DNA of 64,000 bases from Arthrobacter oryzae (GTDB lineage Bacteria; Actinomycetota; Actinomycetes; Actinomycetales; Micrococcaceae), in contig NZ_JAUSSM010000012.1 in NCBI RefSeq assembly GCF_030812315.1, forward strand, positions 45,915-109,914. Reading direction: 5' to 3'. Shown in pieces: positions 31,386 through 39,230 of the stretch. The first letter of the stretch is position 1, and every line of letters starts with the position of its first letter. The notes beneath the pieces are model-generated. The model was not told the origin of the DNA, made no database searches, and worked only from the letters and a program-made list of their open reading frames with translations. Both the position numbers and the translations under genes were made by a program.

Positions 31386-32684
31386 TCAGGCTGCCCTGAC
31401 GAGTGGGAGCTCGTCCCAGTTGGTGGTGTACCGGGGCGATAGCATGGTGCGCTGCATGGACCAGTCCGGTCCGCCCCGGATGCCGGCATGTCCCAGCCCC
31501 ACGGAGCCGCGACCGTAGCGGCGGCTGATGTCCTCCAGCAGTGTTCCGATGCCGCGTTCCTCGTGCGGCTTCGCAAATACCGGCAGCGGCGATTGCCGTC
31601 CGGTTGGGCGCAGGTCGGTGACCATGATGCCCGCACGCACGTATTTGATCCCTTCCTGGATCCGGGGCAGCAGGGCGTGCGATGCCCGGGTCAGCAGCAC
31701 GGGATCCGCGGTGGGCATGGGCAGCGTGACGCAGACCGAGGGGTACGACGGATCCAAGGGGTTGTAGTGCGACGTGCCGGCGAAGGCAGTAAGGACCGTG
31801 GCCTGCAAACCGTGTTTGGCCAGGCGGGCGCTGGCCTGCTGCGCATAAACGCTCATAACCTGGCGCAGGTCCGCCGCGGTGGTGATGGGCGTGGAGAACG
31901 AGCGGCTGACGATGAGCTGGTCACGTCCAACGCGCTCTTCCTCCATGGGGATGCAGGGAGTGCCCCGTAGTTCCATGACCGTGCGCATCAGCACCACGGA
32001 GAAGCGGTCCCTGATCCGCACGGGGTCAGCGTTGGCAAGGTCGAGGATGGAATGGATGCCCAGGCCGTTCAGGCGCTTGGTGAGCCGGCCGGCCACGCCC
32101 CAGAGTTCGATGACGGAGAGCCGGCCCATCAGCGCTTCGCGGGCCTGGGCGGGCATGGCGTCCCAGTGGCACACACCGTTAAGACCGGGGTTGTTCTTCG
32201 CCCATTTGTTGGCCAGCTTCGCGAGGGTCTTGGTAGTGGCGATCCCCACGCAGACCGGCACCCCGATGTTGCGGCGGACGGCCCCCTTGATGGTTTGGCC
32301 GAGCAGCAGGAGCTCGTCCGGGGTGCCTTTGACTCCCAGGAAGGCTTCGTCGATGCTGTAGACCTCCAGCCAGGCCGAGTACCGGCCCAGAAGCTCCATG
32401 ACACGCGAGCTGATGTCGCCGTAGAGCTCATAGTTGCTGGACCTGGCCACCAGCCCCCATTCCTTGGCGCGGGGCGCGATCTTGAACCACGGCTCGCCGA
32501 CGGGGATGCCGAGGGCCTTGGCCTCGGGGGACCTGGTGACCGCGCAGCCGTCGTTGTTGGACAGGACAACCAGGGGGCGGCCTTCCAGCGACGGATCGAA
32601 AGCACGCTCCGCCGACGCGTAGAAACAGTTGACGTCCACCAGGGCAATTCGCCGGCCCGTGTCCGGTGCGCGCGCATCAGACAT
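31386..32684 (-). CDS. umuC: Y-family DNA polymerase, UmuC-like
   Basis: 432-aa translesion polymerase subunit. Marks: ALVDVNCFYASAERAFDPSL (catalytic Asp and steric residues), VLSNNDGCAVTRS, EVYSIDEAFLGV (catalytic Asp/Glu), then the helix-hairpin-helix thumb and the little finger; DUF4113-like C-terminus (ISRRYGRGSVGLG). ATG 32684 was chosen: GAGGTG precedes it by about 8 nt and it overlaps the umuD end by 8 nt, while the longer in-frame start would sit deep inside umuD. It should be induced with umuD by DNA damage. Confidence 0.93.
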   Translation of the reverse strand: MSDARAPDTGRRIALVDVNCFYASAERAFDPSLEGRPLVVLSNNDGCAVTRSPEAKALGIPVGEPWFKIAPRAKEWGLVARSSNYELYGDISSRVMELLGRYSAWLEVYSIDEAFLGVKGTPDELLLLGQTIKGAVRRNIGVPVCVGIATTKTLAKLANKWAKNNPGLNGVCHWDAMPAQAREALMGRLSVIELWGVAGRLTKRLNGLGIHSILDLANADPVRIRDRFSVVLMRTVMELRGTPCIPMEEERVGRDQLIVSRSFSTPITTAADLRQVMSVYAQQASARLAKHGLQATVLTAFAGTSHYNPLDPSYPSVCVTLPMPTADPVLLTRASHALLPRIQEGIKYVRAGIMVTDLRPTGRQSPLPVFAKPHEERGIGTLLEDISRRYGRGSVGLGHAGIRGGPDWSMQRTMLSPRYTTNWDELPLVRAA

Positions 32685-33108
32685 GGTGCAGGCACCTCGT
32701 GGCCACTCCCCAGATGACAAGATCCGACAACGCCGGAACGCGGATGTCCGGGTACCGGGGGTTGTCCGCCTGGAGCACTACTCCGGATGGTGTGATCCTC
32801 AGCCGCTTGATGGTCAGCTCGCCGTCCAGGACGGCGATGACCACCGATCCGTCTTTCGGGTCCAGTGCGCGGTTGACGATCAGTTCGTCGCCATCGCTGA
32901 TCCCTGCCCCCTCCATCGAGTCCCCGGACACCCGCACGACATAGGTGCTGGTGATGTCCTTGATGAGGTGTTCGTTGAGGTCGATCCTGCCGTCAAAATA
33001 GTCCTGCGCCGGCGAAGGGTAGCCCGCCGCGACCCGTACCGGGGAGATCAGTACCGACAACAGGGAAGTGCCCGCATCTATCACGCGGGGACCGATAACT
33101 ATGCCCAC
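32677..33108 (-). CDS. umuD: UmuD-like S24 peptidase
   Basis: 143-aa LexA/UmuD-type protein that self-cleaves after RecA activation and then joins UmuC to form Pol V. The catalytic Ser is in RVSGDSMEGAGI (near residue 63) and the Lys in GELTIKRLRI (near residue 100). The N-terminal cleavage site is probably the Ala-Gly in RVAAGYPSP. No DNA-binding domain, so this is UmuD and not LexA. An SOS box lies 13 nt upstream. Confidence 0.93.
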   Translation of the reverse strand: MGIVIGPRVIDAGTSLLSVLISPVRVAAGYPSPAQDYFDGRIDLNEHLIKDITSTYVVRVSGDSMEGAGISDGDELIVNRALDPKDGSVVIAVLDGELTIKRLRITPSGVVLQADNPRYPDIRVPALSDLVIWGVATRCLHHV

Positions 33109-33121
33109 AACACACCTTTAT

Positions 33122-33137
33122 TCGAATATATGTTCGA
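33122..33137. promoter_or_regulatory. LexA/SOS box of umuDC
   Basis: TCGAATATATGTTCGA matches the actinobacterial SOS consensus TCGAAC-N4-GTTCGA with one mismatch (T for C). It lies 14 nt upstream of the umuD start on the minus strand, where LexA would cover the promoter. Confidence 0.85.
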
Positions 33138-33283
33138 TAACTTCAGTGTAGACCCTGGCCCCGACATTGCAGATTCTCTGCCATGTTGCATCTGATGCAT
33201 GATCCGCTGTACTTGAGGGAGTGCTTCACTGGAAGATACGACGGCGGCCACAGCGGCTTTTCGCCGCAGCTGGAGGTACTCGA

Positions 33284-33850
33284 ATGCGCAAAATCGTCCT
33301 CATGATGTCGGTCTCCTTGGACGGATTCTTCGAGACGCGTGACCGGGACATCAGCTGGCACCGGGTGGATGACGAACTCCTCCGTCACTTGAACGAGCAG
33401 TTCCGGACGATGGGCGCCTTCATGTTCGGGCGCGTCACCCATGAACTGATGACCGCTTACTGGCCCACTGCCGACCAGGATCCGGACATCTCGGCGGAAG
33501 CCGTTGAGTTCGCCGGGATCTGGCGCGAGATGCCCAAGTTCGTCTTTTCAAGGACCCTCACCTGGGCAGGCCGGGATACCGCGGTGATTCACGACGTCGT
33601 GCCTGCACAAATCGCGGAACTGAAGGCGCAGCCCGGCGGCGACATCGCCCTCAGCGGCGCCAATTTGGCCGCCACCTTCATGCGGCACGGCCTGATCGAC
33701 GAATTCCGGATTCTCGTCCATCCCGTGGTCCTGGGCCAAGGCCGGCCGCTGTTCGAGGCCCCTGATGTCCGGATGGACCTCAGGCTCAAGGGGGCCCGGA
33801 CGTTCGGCAACGGCGTGGTTCTGCTCCACTACTCGAGCGACGGCGTCTGA
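33284..33850 (+). CDS. RibD C-terminal/dihydrofolate reductase-fold protein
   Basis: 188-aa protein of the RibD-C/DHFR-like superfamily (YyaP/YwjB type), NAD(P)H-binding reductases of mostly unknown substrate. Marks: MRKIVLMMSVSLDGFFE, GAFMFGRVTHELM, IALSGANLAATFMRHGLIDE and LVHPVVLGQGRPLF. ATG 33284 has SD GGAGGT 7 nt upstream. It is unlikely to be the essential folate DHFR, which has a different arrangement. Another of the same superfamily lies at 35020 and a third at 45026. Confidence 0.85.
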   Translation: MRKIVLMMSVSLDGFFETRDRDISWHRVDDELLRHLNEQFRTMGAFMFGRVTHELMTAYWPTADQDPDISAEAVEFAGIWREMPKFVFSRTLTWAGRDTAVIHDVVPAQIAELKAQPGGDIALSGANLAATFMRHGLIDEFRILVHPVVLGQGRPLFEAPDVRMDLRLKGARTFGNGVVLLHYSSDGV

Positions 33851-33869
33851 GGGGCCCGCGGGTTCGCCT

Positions 33870-34385
33870 ATGAGTACGCCGGTGAGGGTTCGACACGCGC
33901 GCGTCGAGGACGCTGCCGAGATGGCGCGCGTGAATGTGCGGTCGTGGCGTGAGACGTACCGCGGGGTGATGGCTGACGACGTCCTCGACGACCCGGCGTT
34001 GCCCGCTGCCCGGGAACGGTTCTGGACTGCCATGCTCAGCGATGAGCGCTACCGCGCGAACCGCGTCGCCGTGGCCGAGCGTGATGGCGAAATCATCGGG
34101 ATCGCGATGGCAGGGCCCTCGCAGAGCTCCGCATCGCAGTGGGGCACGCAGCTCTACGTGCTGTACGTCGTTGCGGCTGAGCATGGGACCGGTACCGGGG
34201 CCGCCCTCCTGGACGCCGTCATCGGCCCGCACGATTCGGCAGCGCTCTGGGTGGCGGATCCGAATCCCCGGGCGCAGGCGTTCTATCGCAAGCACGGGTT
34301 CGCGGCGGACGGGACCGTGAACGTGGAGGACGGCGTGCGAGTAATCCGGATGGTGCGGGTCCCCTCCTGGCGTGGCTCGGACTAG
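33870..34385 (+). CDS. GNAT family N-acetyltransferase
   Basis: 171-aa GNAT acetyltransferase. VNVRSWRETYRGVMADDVLD is typical of the ribosomal-alanine or aminoglycoside-like subfamily. The CoA-binding loop VAAEHGTGTGAALLDAV is at about 101-117, and NPRAQAFYRKHGFAADG is motif B. Start ATG 33870, 19 nt after the DHFR-like gene, so the two are probably co-transcribed. The acceptor substrate is unknown. Confidence 0.87.
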   Translation: MSTPVRVRHARVEDAAEMARVNVRSWRETYRGVMADDVLDDPALPAARERFWTAMLSDERYRANRVAVAERDGEIIGIAMAGPSQSSASQWGTQLYVLYVVAAEHGTGTGAALLDAVIGPHDSAALWVADPNPRAQAFYRKHGFAADGTVNVEDGVRVIRMVRVPSWRGSD

Positions 34386-34444
34386 GCCTCTCGCTCCTGG
34401 TCGCGCAGCTCACGGCCACCGGCTGATGAGTGGCAGGCTTCAGA

Positions 34445-34963
34445 TCAGTCGTCGAAGGCGTGCCAGCAGATGGGGCTCCGGCGTTCCTGATCGTCGAGAA
34501 CGAGTTCACGGACACCGGCAGGCAGGTGCATGCGCTGCCACTCCCGTTCCTTGGTCCTGGCCTGCGCTGCCTCGCCGGCTGGGACACATGCGCCGGCCGC
34601 CCTGATGCCGTACGCAGCAGCGCCCAGATCATGGGCGGCGACGTGAGCGACTGCAACCGCCTGGCCTGCTGACAGTGCAGCGAACTTCGCCGGATCGGGC
34701 ATCCCGCGTGCCGCGGCGTTCGCCTGGAAAGCCGCCCGGTGTGCGTCTCCCATACGCACCTCACCGCGGATCCAGGCTCGACCGACATTGATAGCGTCCC
34801 GGGGCCGGCTGTCTCCTGGTTGATGATCCTCGTACAGATGCAGCACGTGCTCGGCGCACAGGATGGCCCAGCCAGCCAGAAGCCGGTGGTGTTCGTCCGT
34901 CAGGGTGCCCCCGCGGCGGATGGTGATCAGCCGAGGGTCACGCTCTTCCGGGAGGATCGGCAC
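34445..34963 (-). CDS. Imm5-like putative immunity protein
   Basis: 172-aa helical protein. The order LAGWAILCAEHVLHLYED, AINVGRAWIRGEVRMGDAHRAAFQANAAAR, AAVAHVAAHDLGAAAYGIRAAG and EWQRMHLP matches the Imm-5-like putative immunity family. In other genomes such proteins sit beside polymorphic toxins; no toxin gene is next to this one, so it may be an orphan immunity gene or have another role. ATG 34963 on the minus strand. Convergent with the GNAT gene. Confidence 0.75.
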   Translation of the reverse strand: MPILPEERDPRLITIRRGGTLTDEHHRLLAGWAILCAEHVLHLYEDHQPGDSRPRDAINVGRAWIRGEVRMGDAHRAAFQANAAARGMPDPAKFAALSAGQAVAVAHVAAHDLGAAAYGIRAAGACVPAGEAAQARTKEREWQRMHLPAGVRELVLDDQERRSPICWHAFDD

Positions 34964-35019
34964 AATTCCATCCTAAGTTGCAACCGCCCAACAGAACGGG
35001 AGCCTTGAGCGTCAGCTTT

Positions 35020-35616
35020 TCAGCGGACTGCCCGATAGCGCACATGGGTGACGAGGCTGGTACCGCTTACTTCGGTGGGCTCAAGCTTGACGTTCGCGAC
35101 GCCGTCCAGCAGCCGTTCACCCGCTCCCAGAATCATGGGCGAGATGTGGAGCCGCAGCTCGTCGATGAGCCCCGCCGAAAGGTACTGCTGGACGGTTTTT
35201 GCTCCTCCGGCAATGGCCACGTCCTTGCTGCCAGCAGCCTTCCGCGCCTGGGCCAGCGCCGAGTCGATCCCATCGGTCACAAAGTTGAAGGTGGTGCCGC
35301 CCTGCATCTCCAGAGGCTGGCGTGGATGATTCGTGAGAACGAACACGGGCGCGTGATAGGGCGGTTCTTCACCCCACCAGCCCCGCCATTCCTCATCCCA
35401 GACCCCTGGCCCTGGTCCTGCGAACATGTTCCGTCCCATGATGTAGGCGCCGGCCGCGAGGATGCCTTCGCGCGCGGCTGCGTTGGCTTCGGGCTCTTCA
35501 AACTGCCACCTGTGCAGGAGCTCTCCGCCCTCGCCCAGTGGCTCCTCCAGGCTTTGGTTCGGGCCGGCGACGAATCCGTCGAGGGATATGGTCAGATCAC
35601 AGGTGACTCGGCTCAT
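35020..35616 (-). CDS. RibD C-terminal/dihydrofolate reductase-fold protein
   Basis: 198-aa DHFR-fold protein starting MSRVTCDLTISLDGFVAG. AGAYIMGRNMFAGPGPGVWDE, VAIAGGAKTVQQYLSAGLIDEL and LHISPMILGAGERLLDGV are the family blocks. ATG 35616 was chosen because the family domain begins there; an upstream open stretch lacks similarity. The role is unknown, and it is not closely similar to the 33284 and 45026 members. Confidence 0.85.
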   Translation of the reverse strand: MSRVTCDLTISLDGFVAGPNQSLEEPLGEGGELLHRWQFEEPEANAAAREGILAAGAYIMGRNMFAGPGPGVWDEEWRGWWGEEPPYHAPVFVLTNHPRQPLEMQGGTTFNFVTDGIDSALAQARKAAGSKDVAIAGGAKTVQQYLSAGLIDELRLHISPMILGAGERLLDGVANVKLEPTEVSGTSLVTHVRYRAVR

Positions 35617-35818
35617 GCGCCCATCATGCCACCACTCTGCGGTTCTGGTCATGGCTGAGCATCCAGCAGTCTTCACGGGGCGGTAACCGGCCCGGAAAGG
35701 TCGAACCGGGGTTATTTTCGTCACGCTTTCTGCGTCCTGCCGGGTTCCGGGTTTCGCTGCCCCCATACTGAGATTGACACGGCGAATTCCGGCGCCAAAC
35801 CAGTCAGGAGGCAGAGCA

Positions 35819-36103
35819 TTGAACACTGTTATGACAGTAGTGACGAACGAGTATTTCCCTGCTGCGGCGGTGCTCTTCGGCGTTGTGCTTTTTTGGACGG
35901 TGGCCCTCTTCGGCGGCCTGTCACTCCTGAGTACCAACCAGCCGCCCATCGCTACGCTCACATGGCTGCTCTTCGTTTATGCCGCGGCCGTTCTCTCGCC
36001 GCTGGCAGGCCTGCTGGCCATGGTTGACCTCCTCCGCCGCTGGCTCCGGAACCGCCGTTCAGCCCGCGCCGAGGGGCGCGCGGCCGGAACCAAGTCCGCC
36101 TAA
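35819..36103 (+). CDS. Small two-helix membrane protein
   Basis: 94-aa protein with hydrophobic segments at about 14-36 and 43-66 and a basic C-terminal tail (RRWLRNRRSARAEGRA), so it should sit in the inner membrane with its tail in the cytoplasm. No family recognised. TTG at 35819 was chosen because AGGAGG lies 7 nt upstream; the ATG at 35831 is a second option. It stands alone. Confidence 0.6.
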   Translation: MNTVMTVVTNEYFPAAAVLFGVVLFWTVALFGGLSLLSTNQPPIATLTWLLFVYAAAVLSPLAGLLAMVDLLRRWLRNRRSARAEGRAAGTKSA

Positions 36104-36372
36104 GCGAACCGGAGAAAACGGGTAGCGTCCACTCGCCCGCGGCGGGGTGGAATCTCCTAAAATTGTTATGGGGCCGGCGGCGAAAAAGCCCGCTGAGACC
36201 CGGGCTGTCCCCAGTCGCCGTCGGCCCTTCCGACTGGCGCGCTTTTGTCCAGGGCGGGACTCCCGGTGGAGCTACTGCACGCCATGGAATGCCATGCGTC
36301 ACAGGACGCGTCTGCGGTATTCTGGTTTCGGGTTATGCAGGCAGCCTCCGGATACTTCGCTGAGGACATCCC
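36104..36372. other. Intergenic stretch without recognised gene
   Basis: Between the small membrane protein and the two small candidate genes. It contains GC-rich imperfect stems (for example around 36170-36240) but no open frame with a convincing start and no riboswitch that I recognise. Confidence 0.4.
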
Positions 36373-36486
36373 ATGGGCCCAACAGTCTTCGCCACCGCTT
36401 CATCCGCGGGATTTTTGATGGTTCCTGCCGCTTTCGCCGTGCGGGTAATTGCCGCGGCTGCGAGACCCCGCTCGAGGGCCACGTGA
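36373..36486 (+). CDS. Candidate 37-aa hydrophobic small protein
   Basis: ATG 36373 has a good SD (GAGGA, 7 nt upstream). The peptide (FATASSAGFLMVPAAFAVRV, then IAAAARPRSRAT) looks like one membrane helix with a basic end. Its TGA overlaps the GTG of the next candidate gene (GTGA at 36483-36486), the coupling seen in real operons here. No homologue known to me; it could be chance. Confidence 0.35.
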   Translation: MGPTVFATASSAGFLMVPAAFAVRVIAAAARPRSRAT

Positions 36487-36725
36487 ATTCCGGCCGAGGC
36501 CGCCTCGCGGGCATCGAAGAGCGGCGCATCTTCAGGTCCTATGCCTCGTTGTCGTGCGTTCCCACCGATGAGCTCGAAGCCCTGGCTGACCTCCTGAAGA
36601 ATCACTCCGGCGTGCCCGGTCCGAACCATGCCGGTGTGGTGGGGCCCGTCGTCATGGCCGAACTAACGCGCCGGAACGGCGCTGAATGCCACAGGCGTCC
36701 GCACCCGGACGGTTCGGGACGCTAG
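36483..36725 (+). CDS. Candidate 80-aa hypothetical protein
   Basis: The peptide includes LAGIEERRIFRSYASLSCVP, TDELEALADLLKNHSGVPGP and NHAGVVGPVVMAELTRR, which has good helical periodicity and looks like real protein, followed by a basic tail. GTG 36483 overlaps the previous small frame by 4 nt. Starts further upstream read through low-quality sequence and were not used. Function unknown. Confidence 0.4.
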   Translation: MNSGRGRLAGIEERRIFRSYASLSCVPTDELEALADLLKNHSGVPGPNHAGVVGPVVMAELTRRNGAECHRRPHPDGSGR

Positions 36726-36765
36726 CGGACACGTCCGGGCGCAACGGGTCACCGGGGCAGCGCCT

Positions 36766-37251
36766 TCATCCGGGCAGGCCGGCGCCCCACAGGGCCTTAC
36801 GCAGCAGGGTTTTGAGCTGGGCCGATTCCTCGGCCGGCAGGCCGTCAAGCACTTCCGCTTCAGCGCGTTGCGCGGCTTCGCTCGCCTGCTCCAGCACCTT
36901 CCCTCCTTTGGCGGTGGCCGTCACTGTCTTCGCGCGGCGGTCCTGCTTTCCAGGCGCCCTCACCACGAGCCCCCGCTTCTCCAGCTCATCCACCAGGGCA
37001 ACGATCTGACTGGGGTCCAGGCTCAGGAAGTCCGCCATTTCACGCTGCGTCGGCTCCAGCCCGCTGTTCGCCAGGATCAGGATCGAGTAGGAACGTTCCT
37101 TGAGATCGAACTCGGCCAGCGCCCTGTTGTTCAGCACGGACCCCGCGGCGTGCAGTTTGGCCAGCAGGAACCCCAAATCCTGGCTGATGGACGCGGCGAC
37201 AAGCTTATGGACCGGCTCGGTCCGCTGGCTGCCCTGTGTCTCGATCGTCAT
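36766..37251 (-). CDS. MarR family transcriptional regulator
   Basis: 161-aa winged-helix MarR protein: helix 3-4 region PTQREMADFLSLDPSQIVALVDELEKRGLV and the wing RAPGKQDRRAKTVTATAKG. Usually a dimeric repressor released by a phenolic or acyl-CoA ligand. ATG 37251 follows GGAG by 6 nt. Divergent from the six-gene catabolic operon that begins at 37377, with palindromes in the shared 125-bp gap, so it very probably controls that operon. Confidence 0.9.
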   Translation of the reverse strand: MTIETQGSQRTEPVHKLVAASISQDLGFLLAKLHAAGSVLNNRALAEFDLKERSYSILILANSGLEPTQREMADFLSLDPSQIVALVDELEKRGLVVRAPGKQDRRAKTVTATAKGGKVLEQASEAAQRAEAEVLDGLPAEESAQLKTLLRKALWGAGLPG

Positions 37252-37296
37252 GGCCAACTCCAATAATCCTCAAAACAAATCGTTGACATTTTCAAC

Positions 37297-37316
37297 TATC
37301 CATATTTTCATGGATA
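37297..37316. promoter_or_regulatory. Candidate MarR operator in the divergent gap
   Basis: TATCCAT (37297-37303) and ATGGATA (37310-37316) form a perfect inverted repeat, 6-nt spacer. Just upstream, GTTGA/TCAAC (37282-37296) is a second short inverted repeat that contains a TTGACA -35-like hexamer (37283-37288). Both fit repressor sites between the MarR gene and the SDR operon. Confidence 0.55.
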
Positions 37317-37376
37317 CAGAACAGCATCCCACGCCAACGGCCGGGATGTACAAGGTCAGCTAGCAAAGGAGCAGCC

Positions 37377-38333
37377 ATGAGCCTGTCAGGCAAAGTAGCA
37401 ATCGTCACCGGAAGCGGGCGTGGCTTGGGCCTGGCCTATGCCCGGGAGCTGGCCCGGCAGGGTGCCGCCGTCGTCATCAATGACGTCGACGCCGACGTGG
37501 CTGCGGAAGCGGTCCGCACCATCGAGGCCGACGGCGGGAAGGCCGCCGCCGTCGTCGCTCCCGTCGGTAGCACGGAGGTTGCCAAGCAGCTGGTGCAGGC
37601 AGCCGTCGCGGAGTACGGCCGCCTGGACGTCCTGGTCACCAACGCCGGCATCCTGCGGGACAAGTCCCTGCTGAAAATGACCGACGAGGACTTCGACGCC
37701 GTCATCAACGTCCACCTCCGCGGCACCTTCACGTGCGTCCGGGAAGCGTTCGCCTACTTCAAGGAGAACGGCATCGCCGGCCGGATCATCACCATCGGCT
37801 CGCCCACTGGCCAGCGCGGCAACTTCGGCCAGAGCAACTACGCCGCAGCCAAAGCCGGCATCGTGGGCATGGTCCGCACCTGGGCGCTGGAAATGAAAAA
37901 GGCCGGCGTGACCGCCAATGCCGTCATCCCGGTGGCCGCAACGGCCATGACCAAGACCGTCCCCTATTTCCAAAAAGCAGTGGAGGCCGACGAGCGCGGC
38001 GAGGCCATGCCGGCTTTCTTCCGCCACGGGCTCGGTTTCGGAACGGCCGACGACGTCTCCGGACTGGTCGCGTTCCTCGCCTCTGATGAGGCGGCCGGCA
38101 TCACCGGCCAGGCCATCGGCGCCGGCGGCGACCGGCTGCAGCTCTGGACCCACCCCGAGGCCGCAGCCACCGAATACCGCGAGGGCGGCTGGCGCTACGA
38201 GGATCTCGTCGAGAAGTTCGGTCCGCTCTTCGGCGGCAAGCTGCAGTCCGTGGGCGAGGAATTCCTGCCGTTGCCCGAGGAACTGCAGCCGGAAGAGCAG
38301 CCTGCCACAACAGCGCCTGCGAAGGTTGGCTAG
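37377..38333 (+). CDS. SDR family dehydrogenase (3-hydroxyacyl-CoA type)
   Basis: 318-aa short-chain dehydrogenase. NAD-binding GSGRGLGLA at about 12-20, NAG at about 90, catalytic Ser in TIGSPTGQRG, Tyr-X3-Lys in NYAAAKAGI. The C-terminal extension (residues 255-318) resembles the SDR part of multifunctional beta-oxidation enzymes, so a hydroxyacyl-CoA substrate is likely. SD AAAGGAG before ATG 37377. First gene of a six-gene operon; GTG of the next gene lies 2 nt after its stop. Confidence 0.88.
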   Translation: MSLSGKVAIVTGSGRGLGLAYARELARQGAAVVINDVDADVAAEAVRTIEADGGKAAAVVAPVGSTEVAKQLVQAAVAEYGRLDVLVTNAGILRDKSLLKMTDEDFDAVINVHLRGTFTCVREAFAYFKENGIAGRIITIGSPTGQRGNFGQSNYAAAKAGIVGMVRTWALEMKKAGVTANAVIPVAATAMTKTVPYFQKAVEADERGEAMPAFFRHGLGFGTADDVSGLVAFLASDEAAGITGQAIGAGGDRLQLWTHPEAAATEYREGGWRYEDLVEKFGPLFGGKLQSVGEEFLPLPEELQPEEQPATTAPAKVG

Positions 38334-38335
38334 CC

Positions 38336-39229
38336 GTGGCTGCCACGCGCTACGAGCTCGGCATCGACGCCTCGAAGCTCGACGCGATCGACATGCACGT
38401 CCACCTCGAAGTGGACGGCCACGGCCATGAATCACTGCCGTCCGCCCTGACCGAGGCCTCGGCCAAGTACTTCAAGTCCGAGGACCGCACGCCGTCGCTG
38501 GACCGCATTGCCGAGGTATACCGCGAACTGAACATGGCCGCCGTCGTGTTCACCGTGGACGCCCGCACCCAGCTCAAGCACGAGCCAAACAGCATCGCGG
38601 ACCTGATCGCCGGCGCGGCCCGGAACAACGACGTGCTGATCCCGTTCGGCAGCGTTGATCCGCGCACCGGTGCCGAAGCCATCCAGGGCGCCAAGCGCCA
38701 GGCCATCGACCTGGGCGCCCGCGGCTTCAAGTTCCATCCGAGCCTGCAGGGTTTCGACCCCTCCGATGAGCAGTTCTATCCGCTGTGGGAGGCCCTTCAG
38801 GAACTGGGCCTGCCGGCCATCTTCCACACCGGGCAGAACGGCATGGGTGCCGGGCTTCCCGGCGGGTACGGCATCAAGCTGGCCTACTCCAACCCGCTCC
38901 TGCTGGACGCCGTTGCCGCGGATTTCCCCGGTTTGCAGATCATCATGGCCCACCCGTCGGTTCCCTGGCAGGACGAGGCCAACTCCATCGCCACGCACAA
39001 AGCCAACGTGTTCATCGACCTCTCCGGCTGGTCGCCCAAGTACTTCCCGGAGTCGCTGGTGCGGATGTCCAACTCCGTGCTGCAGGACAAGGTGATGTTC
39101 GGCACCGACTTCCCGCTCATCACGCCGCAGAAATGGCTTGCCGCGTTCGCGGACCTTCCCCTCAAGGACGAGGTCCGGCCGAAAATCCTCAAGCACAACG
39201 CCGTGCGCCTGCTCGGACTGGACGGCTGA
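38336..39229 (+). CDS. Amidohydrolase-2 family protein
   Basis: 297-aa TIM-barrel metal hydrolase or decarboxylase (ACMSD / resorcylate decarboxylase superfamily). Metal ligands: DMHVHLE (HxH near residue 21), FKFHPSLQG, IFHTGQNG, IMAHPSVPW and FGTDFPL (Asp near 258). Such enzymes hydrolyse or decarboxylate ring-derived acids. GTG 38336. Its presence beside acyl-CoA genes suggests a carboxylated or cyclic substrate is opened during degradation. The actual substrate is unknown. Confidence 0.85.
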   Translation: MAATRYELGIDASKLDAIDMHVHLEVDGHGHESLPSALTEASAKYFKSEDRTPSLDRIAEVYRELNMAAVVFTVDARTQLKHEPNSIADLIAGAARNNDVLIPFGSVDPRTGAEAIQGAKRQAIDLGARGFKFHPSLQGFDPSDEQFYPLWEALQELGLPAIFHTGQNGMGAGLPGGYGIKLAYSNPLLLDAVAADFPGLQIIMAHPSVPWQDEANSIATHKANVFIDLSGWSPKYFPESLVRMSNSVLQDKVMFGTDFPLITPQKWLAAFADLPLKDEVRPKILKHNAVRLLGLDG

Positions 39230-39230
39230 G

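Noticed and set aside
31006..36103. Phage or genomic island containing DUF3846, UmuDC and the Imm5-like gene
   Set aside because: No integrase, attachment repeats or structural phage genes, and base and codon use look like the neighbours.
38336..39229. Naming the amidohydrolase as resorcylate decarboxylase or ACMSD
   Set aside because: Metal ligands are shared across the superfamily and nothing in the sequence fixes the substrate.
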